The notes under the pieces are model-generated. The model did no database searches. It saw nothing but the letters and a program-made list of their open reading frames with translations, and had not been told where the DNA came from. Below are positions 1 to 6,935 of a DNA stretch of 6,935 bases, piece by piece (the first letter of the stretch is position 1; every line of letters starts with the position of its first letter). The stretch is taken from contig AWOC01000023.1 in assembly GCA_000494185.1 (NCBI GenBank), positions 7,737-14,671 of the forward strand. The letters are read 5' to 3'. A program made the translations under genes and the position numbers. Source of the stretch: Candidatus Calditenuaceae archaeon JGI OTU-3. Lineage in GTDB: Archaea; Thermoproteota; Nitrososphaeria_A; Caldarchaeales; Calditenuaceae.

Positions 1-42
1 GAGGCCCTCGGCATCGAGAGTAGCGGCTTGGGAATGCTAAAC

Positions 43-48
43 TTTTAA
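43..48 (+). promoter_or_regulatory. Box A (TATA) promoter of the phosphoribosyltransferase gene
   Basis: TTTTAA lies in an AT-rich patch (CTAAACTTTTAAGC) inside otherwise GC-rich sequence. Its centre is about 27 nt before the GTG at 73. That is the usual archaeal box A to transcription start distance, so the mRNA is predicted to begin at or next to the start codon (leaderless). The A-rich bases just before it fit a BRE. Confidence 0.6.
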
Positions 49-72
49 GCGCGCCCAAACCACCCTACTGGC

Positions 73-642
73 GTGAAGGAGGTCATCCTGCCTTACGAGG
101 GTAGGGAGTTCTACGAGATTGAGGTCGCTGGGATGAGGAGGGTTCTGCCCCTCCTCAGGGTCTCCGAAGACACCTGGATCGCCTACTTCGACAGCCTAGG
201 TGACCGCGAGTTCATATCTAGGTGCGCCGCACTCCTCTCTGAGAGGCTTAAGGGGTGCGACATACTCCTCACGTCAGAAAGCAAGGGAATCCCACTCGTA
301 CACGAGATAGCCTCCATCCTAGGCCACCAAAGATACATCGTGGCTCGAAAAGAGGTCAAGCCCTTCATGGTTAACCCAATCGTCACGGAGTGTAAGCCCG
401 TGACCAGTAAGGAGGTAATTAGGCTCAGCATAGACGGGCGCTACAGGAAGTACCTCGAAGACAAGAACGTCGGGATAGTGGATGACATAGTCAGCACGAG
501 GGAGACGATGGCCGCCCTCGAGAGGCTCGTCAGACTCGCGGGCGGCCGGGTCTATAAGAAGGCGGCGATCCTCCTCGAGGGTGCCATCTTCGACGACGTG
601 GACTATCTAGGTATTCTCCCCATATTCAAGGGGAACCGCTAA
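73..642 (+). CDS. Adenine-type phosphoribosyltransferase family protein
   Basis: A 189-residue protein with a type I phosphoribosyltransferase fold signature. The PRPP-binding loop is at residues 133-146 (VGIVDDIVSTRETM), following a hydrophobic strand. Upstream, TSESKGIPLVHEIA (67-80) and ARKEVKPFM (91-99) match the arrangement in adenine phosphoribosyltransferases and related archaeal enzymes. Known members transfer ribose 5-phosphate from PRPP to a purine base in cytoplasmic salvage; the base used here cannot be read off. The two glycines usual in the loop (ATGGT or STGGT) are R143 and E144, which is odd. The GTG at 73 is chosen because box A lies about 27 nt upstream, giving a leaderless mRNA. 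An SD-like AAGGAGGTCAT sits just inside the gene (76-86), where it cannot serve this start. No operon partner is seen: the next gene is 139 bp away with its own promoter. A PRPP-binding regulator is an alternative. Confidence 0.85.
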   Translation: MKEVILPYEGREFYEIEVAGMRRVLPLLRVSEDTWIAYFDSLGDREFISRCAALLSERLKGCDILLTSESKGIPLVHEIASILGHQRYIVARKEVKPFMVNPIVTECKPVTSKEVIRLSIDGRYRKYLEDKNVGIVDDIVSTRETMAALERLVRLAGGRVYKKAAILLEGAIFDDVDYLGILPIFKGNR

Positions 643-742
643 GGTATTCGCTAAGCAACACCTCGAGGCCTCGGTCAACATATTCTCAGTATATTGTCGG
701 CGGATATAGTAGAAGAATCTCCGAGCCTTTCGAGTGGTCAAC

Positions 743-750
743 TGTTATAG
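743..750 (+). promoter_or_regulatory. Possible box A promoter of the methyltransferase operon
   Basis: TGTTATAG lies about 35 nt before the ATG at 782. It predicts a transcript start near 772-776 and a leader of only 6-10 nt. No Shine-Dalgarno sequence precedes the ATG, which agrees with a short or absent leader. The rest of the 643-781 spacer holds nothing recognisable apart from the palindrome CGAGGCCTCG (664-673). Confidence 0.4.
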
Positions 751-781
751 GCGTTGCTGAGCAAGGCATGCGTCAAGACAG

Positions 782-1972
782 ATGTTCACCGTCGCAAGGG
801 TTTCTAGCTGGGATCTCGAGGGATGCTGGAAGTACTACCCGCGCGGGTGGGAGAGCAGCCTTCACAGGCTCTGCTCACGTACCGGCTCCTTTCCGCCAGC
901 CATGGCGCACTACTACATCACGATGTACACAGAGCCAGGGTGGCTCGTGCTGGACCCCTTCGCTGGGAAGGGAACAGCGCCGCTCGAGGCATGCCTCAAC
1001 GGGAGGATCGGTGTAGGCAACGACCTGGCCCCTGAGGCATTCGTACTGACACACGCAAAGGTTAGGCCCGCAACGTATGAGGAGGTTGAGGACTGGGTGA
1101 GGAGGAACCGCGTAATTATTGCTAGGGGCGTAGACCCGGATGCTCCTGAGGAGGTTCAGGCGTTTTACCACAGGTCGACTCTTAGACAGCTCATGGCTCT
1201 GAGGGAGCTGCTGATGCATGACGACACGAGGCTCGGCATCTTCCTCAAGGGGCTTGTCTTAGGGATACTCCACGGCTCTAGCAGCTGCAGCCTCTCCATC
1301 AAATGCTCCCACTCGTTCTCAATGTCTCCTAGCTACGTCGCCCGATCCCGGAGGAGACTGGGGTTATCCAAGCCTCGTAGAGACGTGACGAGATGCATTC
1401 TAGAAAGGGCTGCCAGCATACTCTCTGGGAGGCTGCCCGCGGTAGAGGGCCTGGCCTATAATTGCGACGCCCGGGGCCTGCCGCTTCCCTCATCGATAGC
1501 CGACTTCATCATAACCTCTCCACCATACCTCAACATGCAGACATACGCCTGGGATAATTGGCTGAGGCTCTGGTTCCTAGGATACGATTATAGAGAGGTG
1601 GGGCGGCGCCTCTTTCACTCCCAGTCCTTATCCAGGTTCGCCGAGTTCATGGAGCAGTCGCTCCGAGAAATGTATCGACTACTAAAGCGCGACAGGGCCT
1701 GCGTCATAGTGCTCGGCATAGTCAGGAAAAGGGGCGTCCTGATAGATCTCGCCGAGTTCGTAAGGCCGATAGCCGAGCGTGTCGGCTTCAACGTGAGGCG
1801 GGTCGTCTACGACAACATCCCCAAGGAGAGCAAATACCTCATGTATATAGGAGACAAGCAGGGGGTTAGCAGAGAAGCTGTGCTGGAGCTGGAGAAGGGA
1901 GAGGCGTCTGAGAGACCGGTGCATACTCCGCTAAAGACTCGGCAATTATCTGGGAGGATGGTTACTGCTTGA
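782..1972 (+). CDS. Site-specific DNA methyltransferase (N4-cytosine/N6-adenine, TSPPY type)
   Basis: A 396-residue SAM-dependent amino-methyltransferase. The SAM-binding motif I is LDPFAGKGT (57-65), preceded by SRTGSFPP (32-39), a motif X-like segment. GNDLAP (79-84) is motif II-like. CDAR (228-231) is followed by the catalytic motif IV TSPPY (245-249); Ser-Pro-Pro-Tyr is more typical of N4-cytosine than of N6-adenine enzymes. About 145 residues separate motifs II and III, including a Ser/Cys-rich piece and SMSPSYVARS (180-189); this insert could hold target recognition. The motif I-before-IV order is permuted relative to classical beta-class enzymes. The start is the first ATG after an in-frame stop at 758-760. 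The stop overlaps the next gene as TGATG, so the two are probably co-translated. It could be half of a restriction-modification system or an orphan methylase. The family is clear; the target base and site are unknown. Confidence 0.87.
   Translation: MFTVARVSSWDLEGCWKYYPRGWESSLHRLCSRTGSFPPAMAHYYITMYTEPGWLVLDPFAGKGTAPLEACLNGRIGVGNDLAPEAFVLTHAKVRPATYEEVEDWVRRNRVIIARGVDPDAPEEVQAFYHRSTLRQLMALRELLMHDDTRLGIFLKGLVLGILHGSSSCSLSIKCSHSFSMSPSYVARSRRRLGLSKPRRDVTRCILERAASILSGRLPAVEGLAYNCDARGLPLPSSIADFIITSPPYLNMQTYAWDNWLRLWFLGYDYREVGRRLFHSQSLSRFAEFMEQSLREMYRLLKRDRACVIVLGIVRKRGVLIDLAEFVRPIAERVGFNVRRVVYDNIPKESKYLMYIGDKQGVSREAVLELEKGEASERPVHTPLKTRQLSGRMVTA
1953..1957 (+). promoter_or_regulatory. Shine-Dalgarno site for the methyltransferase partner gene
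   Basis: GGAGG, complementary to the CCUCC at the 3' end of the 16S in this same window, lies inside the end of the methyltransferase gene, 14 nt before the ATG at 1972. It supports translation of the downstream gene from a shared mRNA. Confidence 0.5.
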
Positions 1973-3096
1973 TGATTGAGAGCCACGGCGAGGTATGCAG
2001 GCTTGGATACCTCCGACTGATCGTGGCCGCCGCCAAGTCGGAGTCTGCTCGGGACCAAGCGTCTCAGAGCTTCTTAGCATCTATCCTCGAGGAATCTGTT
2101 AAAAAGCTGAAGGCGCCCCCCGCCTCTCAAGTCGACGTTGTAGGATTGGTAAGGAGCACCGTTGCCGCGCGAAACTACGTATCCCTCGCGGCAGACCTTA
2201 ACCTGCTCAGCAAGAAGTCACCAACCCTCGGCGAGAACGGCATCGTCTACGCCTTTACCAGAAGCATAGCGCACAGCGAAGCCTTTCTTAGGGGCGAGGC
2301 CGAGCTGTCACTCCTAGACGTGATAACACTGAAGCCGGTTGAACGCCTATTCTTCTTCTGGCTCCTAGTAGTAAACGACTACCTCGTCTTACCCAGTATA
2401 ATTAGATGGGTCTTGGAGACCGAGAGCTTCTCCAGGCTGGAGGCCATGAACTATGTCATGGAGGAGCTTTACCCGCAGGCCCTCCGGTCCATACTCGCGG
2501 CAGCTGGCAAGAGGGCTCAGAGTGAGCTGCTACCAAAGCTTGAGGCGGCTCAGAGGTATAGGGAGGAACGGCTCAAATATTCGAGGAAGGCTGAGTGGAT
2601 CAGAAGCAGCCTCTACGCCAAGTATAGGCACATCGTGCCACCGAGGCTGGAGTGGCTCGTCGACCTAGGACTGTTAAGGCGTGTCAAGAGGGGGCGCTAC
2701 GAAGTCTCAGACCAAGTGCTGGGTCATAAGGCCCTTTTCATCAAAACCCTCTCCTACCCGCCCTCAAAGATCACGGAGCAGATCTTCTCGACGCTTGCTC
2801 CCGTAATGATCCAGTACGCCGGCAAAGCCTCTAGGGAAGCTTTGAACAAGGAGCTCATAAACACGTTCAACGCAATCTCCACATACCTCGGCGGCCCAGT
2901 AAAAATAAGGCTCCTAGAACTCGCCGTCTGCATAAGACTGCTAGAGAATAACCAGGTAGCGACGCCGTCCCAAATCCGCGAAACCATAAACAAACTCTCA
3001 GTCCTCTACCCAGACAAGATATACCTAGTCCCAGGACCGGACGACAACCTCTACCTCACCAGAATAAACCTAAGCCCAAAAGAACTCGCCCTCTGA
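1972..3096 (+). CDS. Uncharacterised methyltransferase-linked protein, probable winged-helix
   Basis: I do not recognise the family. The 374-residue protein is mostly alpha-helical by eye, with no signal peptide or clear membrane span; LFFFWLLVVNDYLVL (126-140) is hydrophobic but more likely a buried helix. A basic, charged stretch (about 188-212) looks able to form a long helix or coil. PRLEWLVDLGLL followed by RRVKRGRYEVSD (224-247) reads like the recognition helix and wing of a winged-helix DNA-binding domain. A second such unit may lie at 311-364. No PD-(D/E)XK, HNH or GIY-YIG nuclease motif was found. The ATG at 1972 shares a base with the methylase stop (TGATG) and has an upstream GGAGG; an in-frame TTG at 1969 is the alternative. 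Coupling to the methylase suggests a restriction, specificity or regulatory subunit. That is inference. Confidence 0.8.
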   Translation: MIESHGEVCRLGYLRLIVAAAKSESARDQASQSFLASILEESVKKLKAPPASQVDVVGLVRSTVAARNYVSLAADLNLLSKKSPTLGENGIVYAFTRSIAHSEAFLRGEAELSLLDVITLKPVERLFFFWLLVVNDYLVLPSIIRWVLETESFSRLEAMNYVMEELYPQALRSILAAAGKRAQSELLPKLEAAQRYREERLKYSRKAEWIRSSLYAKYRHIVPPRLEWLVDLGLLRRVKRGRYEVSDQVLGHKALFIKTLSYPPSKITEQIFSTLAPVMIQYAGKASREALNKELINTFNAISTYLGGPVKIRLLELAVCIRLLENNQVATPSQIRETINKLSVLYPDKIYLVPGPDDNLYLTRINLSPKELAL

Positions 3097-3168
3097 AGAA
3101 CGCCCTTATATGCCGGACTCCGAGTATCGTATTTTAATTTAGAACTCGTCTCTAAATTCCGTTCTAAG

Positions 3169-3735
3169 GTGTTTTTTGCGGCTAACAAGGGTGGTGTAAT
3201 TGACAATCTATTAAACTCGTTAACTAACATTATATTAATTTTACCGGCATGGGCTATCGCGGCTGCGGCCGTTGCGTACATCCAAAGGCTCGATTTACTG
3301 TATATAGCGCTAGTAATATCGGCCTTCGCCTGGGCAGGTCCAGCTAGGTCGATAAGGGCACAGGTTCTATCACTTAAGTCACGTCCGTATGTTGAGCTTG
3401 CGAGAATGATAGGTGAGAGAGACTTTGAGATATTATTTTTTGAATTACTGCCTAACCTTTTCCCATATATTGTCGTTGGTTTCGCGTATTCTGTCATTGG
3501 GGGGATCCTTGCTGAGACTGGGTTAAGACTAATCGGGCTTGGAGCAGCCGAGATCATCACGCTAGGGTTGTTGTTACATCTCTATATGACGAGCGGCCTC
3601 ATAGTGCAAGGATACTACCACTTCATAGTCGGGCCCGTCCTAGTTTTGGTGTGTATTTTCGATTCACTTAACTTGATAAACATGGGTTTAGACGAACTTT
3701 TCAATCCACGGCTTAGGAGGGTTACTGGAGAGTAG
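3169..3735 (+). pseudogene. 5'-truncated DppC-type ABC transporter permease remnant
   Basis: The 189-codon frame (GTG start) matches the C-terminal two thirds of a binding-protein-dependent oligopeptide/dipeptide-type permease. It has several membrane segments (about 14-40, 43-60, 95-130, 130-150 and 152-175). The cytoplasmic EAA loop reads YVELARMIGERDF followed by ELLPNLFP and contacts the ATPase in intact proteins. The end, DELFNPRLRR, is typical of the family. The first transmembrane helix, the external loop and TM2 (roughly 90-100 residues) are missing. The frame stays open back to 3097, but that stretch and the other two frames show no permease sequence, so the break lies just before 3169. 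G+C over 3181-3720 is 244 of 540 (45%) by hand count, against about 56% over 2401-2640. No ATPase or binding-protein gene is adjacent. AT-rich TATTTTAATTT (3129-3139) could still act as a promoter. A functional short permease is possible but less likely. Confidence 0.7.
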
Positions 3736-3741
3736 GGGGTT

Positions 3742-3762
3742 TGTGGGTTGTTCCGTGGAGTT
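3742..3762 (-). repeat. 3' arm of the pre-16S processing stem
   Basis: This 21-nt segment is the exact reverse complement of 5278-5298 on the other side of the 16S gene. In the minus-strand transcript the two pair without mismatch and bring the ends of the 16S together, the classic layout of an archaeal rRNA processing stem. This arm begins only a few bases beyond the 16S 3' end and 6 bp past the permease stop. Confidence 0.9.
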
Positions 3763-3765
3763 TTC

Positions 3766-5257
<1,492 letters not shown>

Positions 5258-5260
5258 CCG

Positions 5261-5273
5261 GCCAACACTTGGC
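5261..5273 (-). repeat. Small hairpin next to the 16S 5' end
   Basis: GCCAA-CAC-TTGGC forms a 5-bp stem with a 3-nt loop between the processing stem and the mature 16S 5' end. It overlaps the start of CCGG-AGT-CCGG (5251-5261), in which the first CCGG of the 16S could pair with the leader. It may help expose or delay the 5' maturation site. Confidence 0.45.
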
Positions 5274-5277
5274 GGGG

Positions 5278-5298
5278 AACTCCACGGAACAACCCACA
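5278..5298 (-). repeat. 5' arm of the pre-16S processing stem
   Basis: Perfect 21-nt reverse complement of 3742-3762, about 20 nt before the 16S 5' end. Pairing would loop out the whole 16S. The canonical archaeal bulge-helix-bulge (3-nt bulges flanking 4 bp) is not visible within or at either end of the stem. Confidence 0.9.
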
Positions 5299-5345
5299 TT
5301 AGGCCCGAGGATCCTTTCATGCTCCCTCAGGCCTTCACCCCTATA

Positions 5346-5422
5346 GCCAGAGCCGGAGAGCACCACCCCATCGCTAAGGTGGGTCCACCTGCCTCGGTGG
5401 TGCCGCCGCCTAGAGCTCTGGC
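5346..5422 (-). other. Structured hairpin in the 5' leader of the 16S transcript
   Basis: Three nested perfect stems make one long imperfect hairpin. They are 5346-5353 with 5415-5422 (GCCAGAGC/GCTCTGGC, 8 bp), 5360-5367 with 5396-5403 (GCACCACC/GGTGGTGC, 8 bp), and an apical AGGTG-GGTC-CACCT (5377-5390). It sits at the predicted beginning of the transcript started from the box A at 5449-5456. About 50 nt separate it from the 5' arm of the processing stem. It is tRNA-sized but lacks D- and T-arms on either strand. It is most likely a pre-rRNA leader fold; an independent small RNA cannot be excluded. Confidence 0.6.
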
Positions 5423-5448
5423 CCACTAAGAAGTTAGGATAGGTGTTT

Positions 5449-5456
5449 CTTATAAG
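5449..5456 (-). promoter_or_regulatory. Box A promoter of the 16S rRNA gene
   Basis: CTTATAAG in an AT-rich stretch (on the minus strand AAATCCTTATAAGAAA). A start 24-27 nt downstream would fall near 5424-5427, giving a leader of about 170 nt before the 16S. The core is palindromic, but its distance to the epimerase start (over 70 nt) makes it a better rRNA promoter. Confidence 0.6.
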
Positions 5457-5484
5457 GATTTACAGTCTATTGCGCAAAGATAAA

Positions 5485-5490
5485 GATATA
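5485..5490 (+). promoter_or_regulatory. Possible box A promoter of the epimerase gene
   Basis: GATATA within AAAGATATAGGT, about 42 nt before the TTG at 5529. A start 25-27 nt downstream would give a leader of about 15 nt containing the weak SD-like GGCAGG (5520-5525). A second AT-rich word, CTATATGG (5514-5521), is too close to the start codon. Confidence 0.4.
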
Positions 5491-5528
5491 GGTATTCAAG
5501 CCGTGAGGCTCGACTATATGGCAGGATA

Positions 5529-6440
5529 TTGACTGTCCTGGTCGTCGGTGGTGCTGGCTTCCTCGGCCGGCGAGTGGTGCGGCGCCTGCTTGACGCCGGG
5601 GAGGACGTCAGGGTATTAGATCGTGTTAGGCCCAGCGTATCGGAGGGCGCCCGGAGGGCTGGGTATGTCGTGGCCGATGCGAGAGCGTTCGACGCGGTCT
5701 ACTCGTGTATGCAGGGCGTCGAAGTGGTGGTGAATCTGGCCGCCCTCACAAGTGCCCCTGAGTCGGTGGAGCAGCCGCGTACGTATCTAGACGACAACGT
5801 CAGAATACATATGAACGTTCTTGAAGCTGCGCGGAGGCTTGGAACAGGGCTTGTGGTACTGGCCTCTAGCGCCGCGGTCTATGGGGATCTGAAGCCACCT
5901 CACCGGGAGGACGGGGCTGTGAGGCCACTCAACCCCTATGGCGTAAGTAAGCTTGCCTGCGAGATACTTGGCGACGCATACTACCGAATCTACGGTGTCC
6001 GCGGCGTCGTTTTGAGGTATTTCAACATCCTCGGCGAGGGTGGGCGGAACGTCTTGAGGGAGTTCGTGAGCCGCGTAGCCTCAGGCAGGCCCCCGATAGT
6101 CAGAGGGGTCTGGAGAGGCGGAGAATTCGTCCCCGCATCACGCGACTTCATCTATGTCGAGGACGCGGCCAAGGTTACCATCGCCTCCCTCAAAATCAGC
6201 CCCGGGTACGAGATAATTAACATTGGAAGTGGAGAGCCTAGGAGTGTCGAGGAGCTGGCGAGAATTGTCGCGGAGGAGATGGGAAGCGATGTCCAGCCGG
6301 AGAGACGGGCCCTTCTACCACAAGAACCTCTCACTAGCTTTGCCGACATAACAAAGGCAAAGTCGCTGCTGGGATGGAGGCCTGAGACCCCGTTAAGAGA
6401 GATCGTTAAAAAGTATGTAGTGTGGTTCAGGAGAGAGTGA
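5529..6440 (+). CDS. NAD-dependent epimerase/dehydratase, UDP-glucose 4-epimerase-like (extended SDR)
   Basis: A 303-residue extended short-chain dehydrogenase/reductase of usual length. The Rossmann nucleotide motif is VVGGAGFLGRRVV (5-17), with D31 at the end of the second strand, an acidic residue that favours NAD over NADP. LASSAAVYGD (111-120) supplies the catalytic serine region, and NPYGVSK (135-141) holds the catalytic pair Tyr137 and Lys141. LRYFNILGEG (162-171) and SRDFIYVEDAA (204-214) are standard sugar-nucleotide epimerase blocks, and NIGSG (231-235) follows. Family members invert or dehydrate the sugar of UDP- or dTDP-sugars in the cytoplasm, feeding glycan and lipid glycosylation; the substrate here is not determinable. 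TTG at 5529 is the only start that keeps the Rossmann strand at the N-terminus, and no in-frame ATG or GTG lies just upstream. It is divergent from the 16S and convergent with the archaellin. Confidence 0.9.
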   Translation: MTVLVVGGAGFLGRRVVRRLLDAGEDVRVLDRVRPSVSEGARRAGYVVADARAFDAVYSCMQGVEVVVNLAALTSAPESVEQPRTYLDDNVRIHMNVLEAARRLGTGLVVLASSAAVYGDLKPPHREDGAVRPLNPYGVSKLACEILGDAYYRIYGVRGVVLRYFNILGEGGRNVLREFVSRVASGRPPIVRGVWRGGEFVPASRDFIYVEDAAKVTIASLKISPGYEIINIGSGEPRSVEELARIVAEEMGSDVQPERRALLPQEPLTSFADITKAKSLLGWRPETPLREIVKKYVVWFRRE

Positions 6441-6445
6441 GAGAG

Positions 6446-6451
6446 AAAAAA
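6446..6451 (-). terminator. Oligo-T terminator candidate for the archaellin gene
   Basis: On the minus strand a run of six T lies 42-47 nt past the archaellin stop, after a C-rich stretch. Short T-runs end transcription in archaea without a hairpin. It sits 6 bp beyond the epimerase stop; on the plus strand it is A-rich and gives no terminator for that gene. Confidence 0.5.
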
Positions 6452-6492
6452 TGGGGGAGGTTTGGGGGTGAATCCCTGCTCAGCCTAGCCAT

Positions 6493-6935
6493 CTACGCCA
6501 GGTCCATCACGGGGTCGAGTGAGGGCGGCAGCCGCCTCTCGACCTTCAGGACCGAGCCTACGACAGGCTTCAGCTGTATCGTTAGGACCTCTGTGGGTTG
6601 AAGGTTTTCCATCTCCTCGATACCGACCGTTATCGACCAGAGCTCGCCGAACTCGATCAGGTGGTCGCCGTCGCCCACGATCTGCTTCACTATGACGCCT
6701 GGCGACGAGAAGGAGATGACCGGTGCGGTGGCGTTACTCGTATAGACGTTTTGGATGCTTGTTCTTGAGTCGTGGTACGTGACCACGAGGGAGCCTACTC
6801 TCAGATCGATCGGCCGCTTACCTACCGCCACCTTGAAGAACACCGTCACGTTGGAAACCTTCCTCGTGCCACCGTCTAGGTCGCTCCTAGCTATTACCGA
6901 CCCGACCGTCTCGATCGCCGATGTAGCCTCGTCTA
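6493..6935 (-). CDS. arlB: Archaellin (archaeal flagellin), 3' part; 5' end outside the window
   Basis: The minus frame is open from the right edge to TAG at 6493-6495, showing the last 146 residues. Archaellins are the filament subunits of the archaellum, exported with a class III signal peptide cut by the prepilin-type peptidase. Visible family features are an N-proximal helix end (DEATSAIETVGSVIA) and FFKVAVGKRPIDLRVGSLVVTY, the 'PIDL' strand pattern of the outer beta domain. The C-terminal block is LTIQLKPVVGSVLKVERRLP plus a short tail. Two N-glycosylation sequons occur (NVT at fragment residues 28-30, NAT at 67-69). The signal peptide and most of the hydrophobic N-terminal helix lie beyond the window. 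A GTG at 6849 is therefore an internal valine and not the start. It faces the epimerase, with 52 bp between stops. Other archaellum genes, if present, would lie to the right. Confidence 0.82.
   Translation of the reverse strand, partial: DEATSAIETVGSVIARSDLDGGTRKVSNVTVFFKVAVGKRPIDLRVGSLVVTYHDSRTSIQNVYTSNATAPVISFSSPGVIVKQIVGDGDHLIEFGELWSITVGIEEMENLQPTEVLTIQLKPVVGSVLKVERRLPPSLDPVMDLA

Noticed and set aside
673..742. Direct repeat GGTCAAC (673-679 and 736-742) upstream of the methylase as a possible control box
   Set aside because: Seven bases repeated once within 140 nt is expected by chance, and the spacing fits no known controller-protein site.
875..1219. Minus-strand frames opposite the methyltransferase and the other protein-coding genes
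   Set aside because: They are shadows of the real genes, with no family features, promoters or ribosome sites.
5346..5425. A tRNA gene in the 16S leader (7-8 bp acceptor-like stem, tRNA size)
   Set aside because: Neither strand shows a T-loop (TTCRANNC) or a D-arm, and the inner stems are nested, not cloverleaf.
6493..6849. Archaellin as a complete short gene starting at GTG 6849
   Set aside because: The frame stays open to the window edge and the upstream residues continue archaellin-like sequence. The signal peptide and hydrophobic helix would be missing from such a short form.

Overview
The window looks like a piece of a hyperthermophilic archaeal chromosome, most likely from the Thermoproteota (Crenarchaeota). 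It holds a GC-rich archaeal-type 16S rRNA gene with the 5' signature TCCGGTTGATCCTGCCGG and an anti-Shine-Dalgarno 3' end. It also holds box A (TATA) promoters, one of them placed for a leaderless transcript, and an archaellin gene. Codon use is rich in AGG/AGA and ATA. The genus cannot be fixed from the sequence.

Layout. 73-642 (+): an adenine-type phosphoribosyltransferase with a GTG start about 27 nt after a box A. 782-1972 (+) and 1972-3096 (+): a two-gene operon of a TSPPY-type DNA methyltransferase and an unknown, probably DNA-binding partner, joined by a TGATG stop/start overlap. This pair is the best candidate for an undescribed restriction, defence or epigenetic module. 3169-3735 (+): the 3' part of a DppC-type ABC transporter permease, AT-richer than its surroundings and lacking its first third, so probably a gene remnant. 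About 3766-5257 (-): the 16S rRNA gene, enclosed by a perfect 21-bp inverted repeat (3742-3762 / 5278-5298) that would form the pre-16S processing stem. Its leader to about 5426 folds into a long hairpin, and a box A lies at 5449-5456. No 23S or tRNA gene follows; the converging permease remnant ends 30 bp beyond the 16S 3' end. 5529-6440 (+): an NAD-dependent UDP-sugar epimerase/dehydratase (extended SDR) starting at TTG, transcribed divergently from the 16S. 6493-6935 (-): the 3' part of an archaellin gene that runs off the right edge, with an oligo-T terminator candidate before the epimerase stop.

How the parts relate. The epimerase could supply nucleotide sugars for surface glycans, and the archaellin carries two N-glycosylation sequons, but they are convergent and a link is only a guess. 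The region left of the 16S looks rearranged: a methylase pair, then a truncated low-GC permease, then a solitary 16S. The 16S itself departs from near-universal sequence at several functional positions (E. coli numbering U1094, U1400, A1405:U1496, G1070/G1105). These sites also underlie common 'universal' primers.
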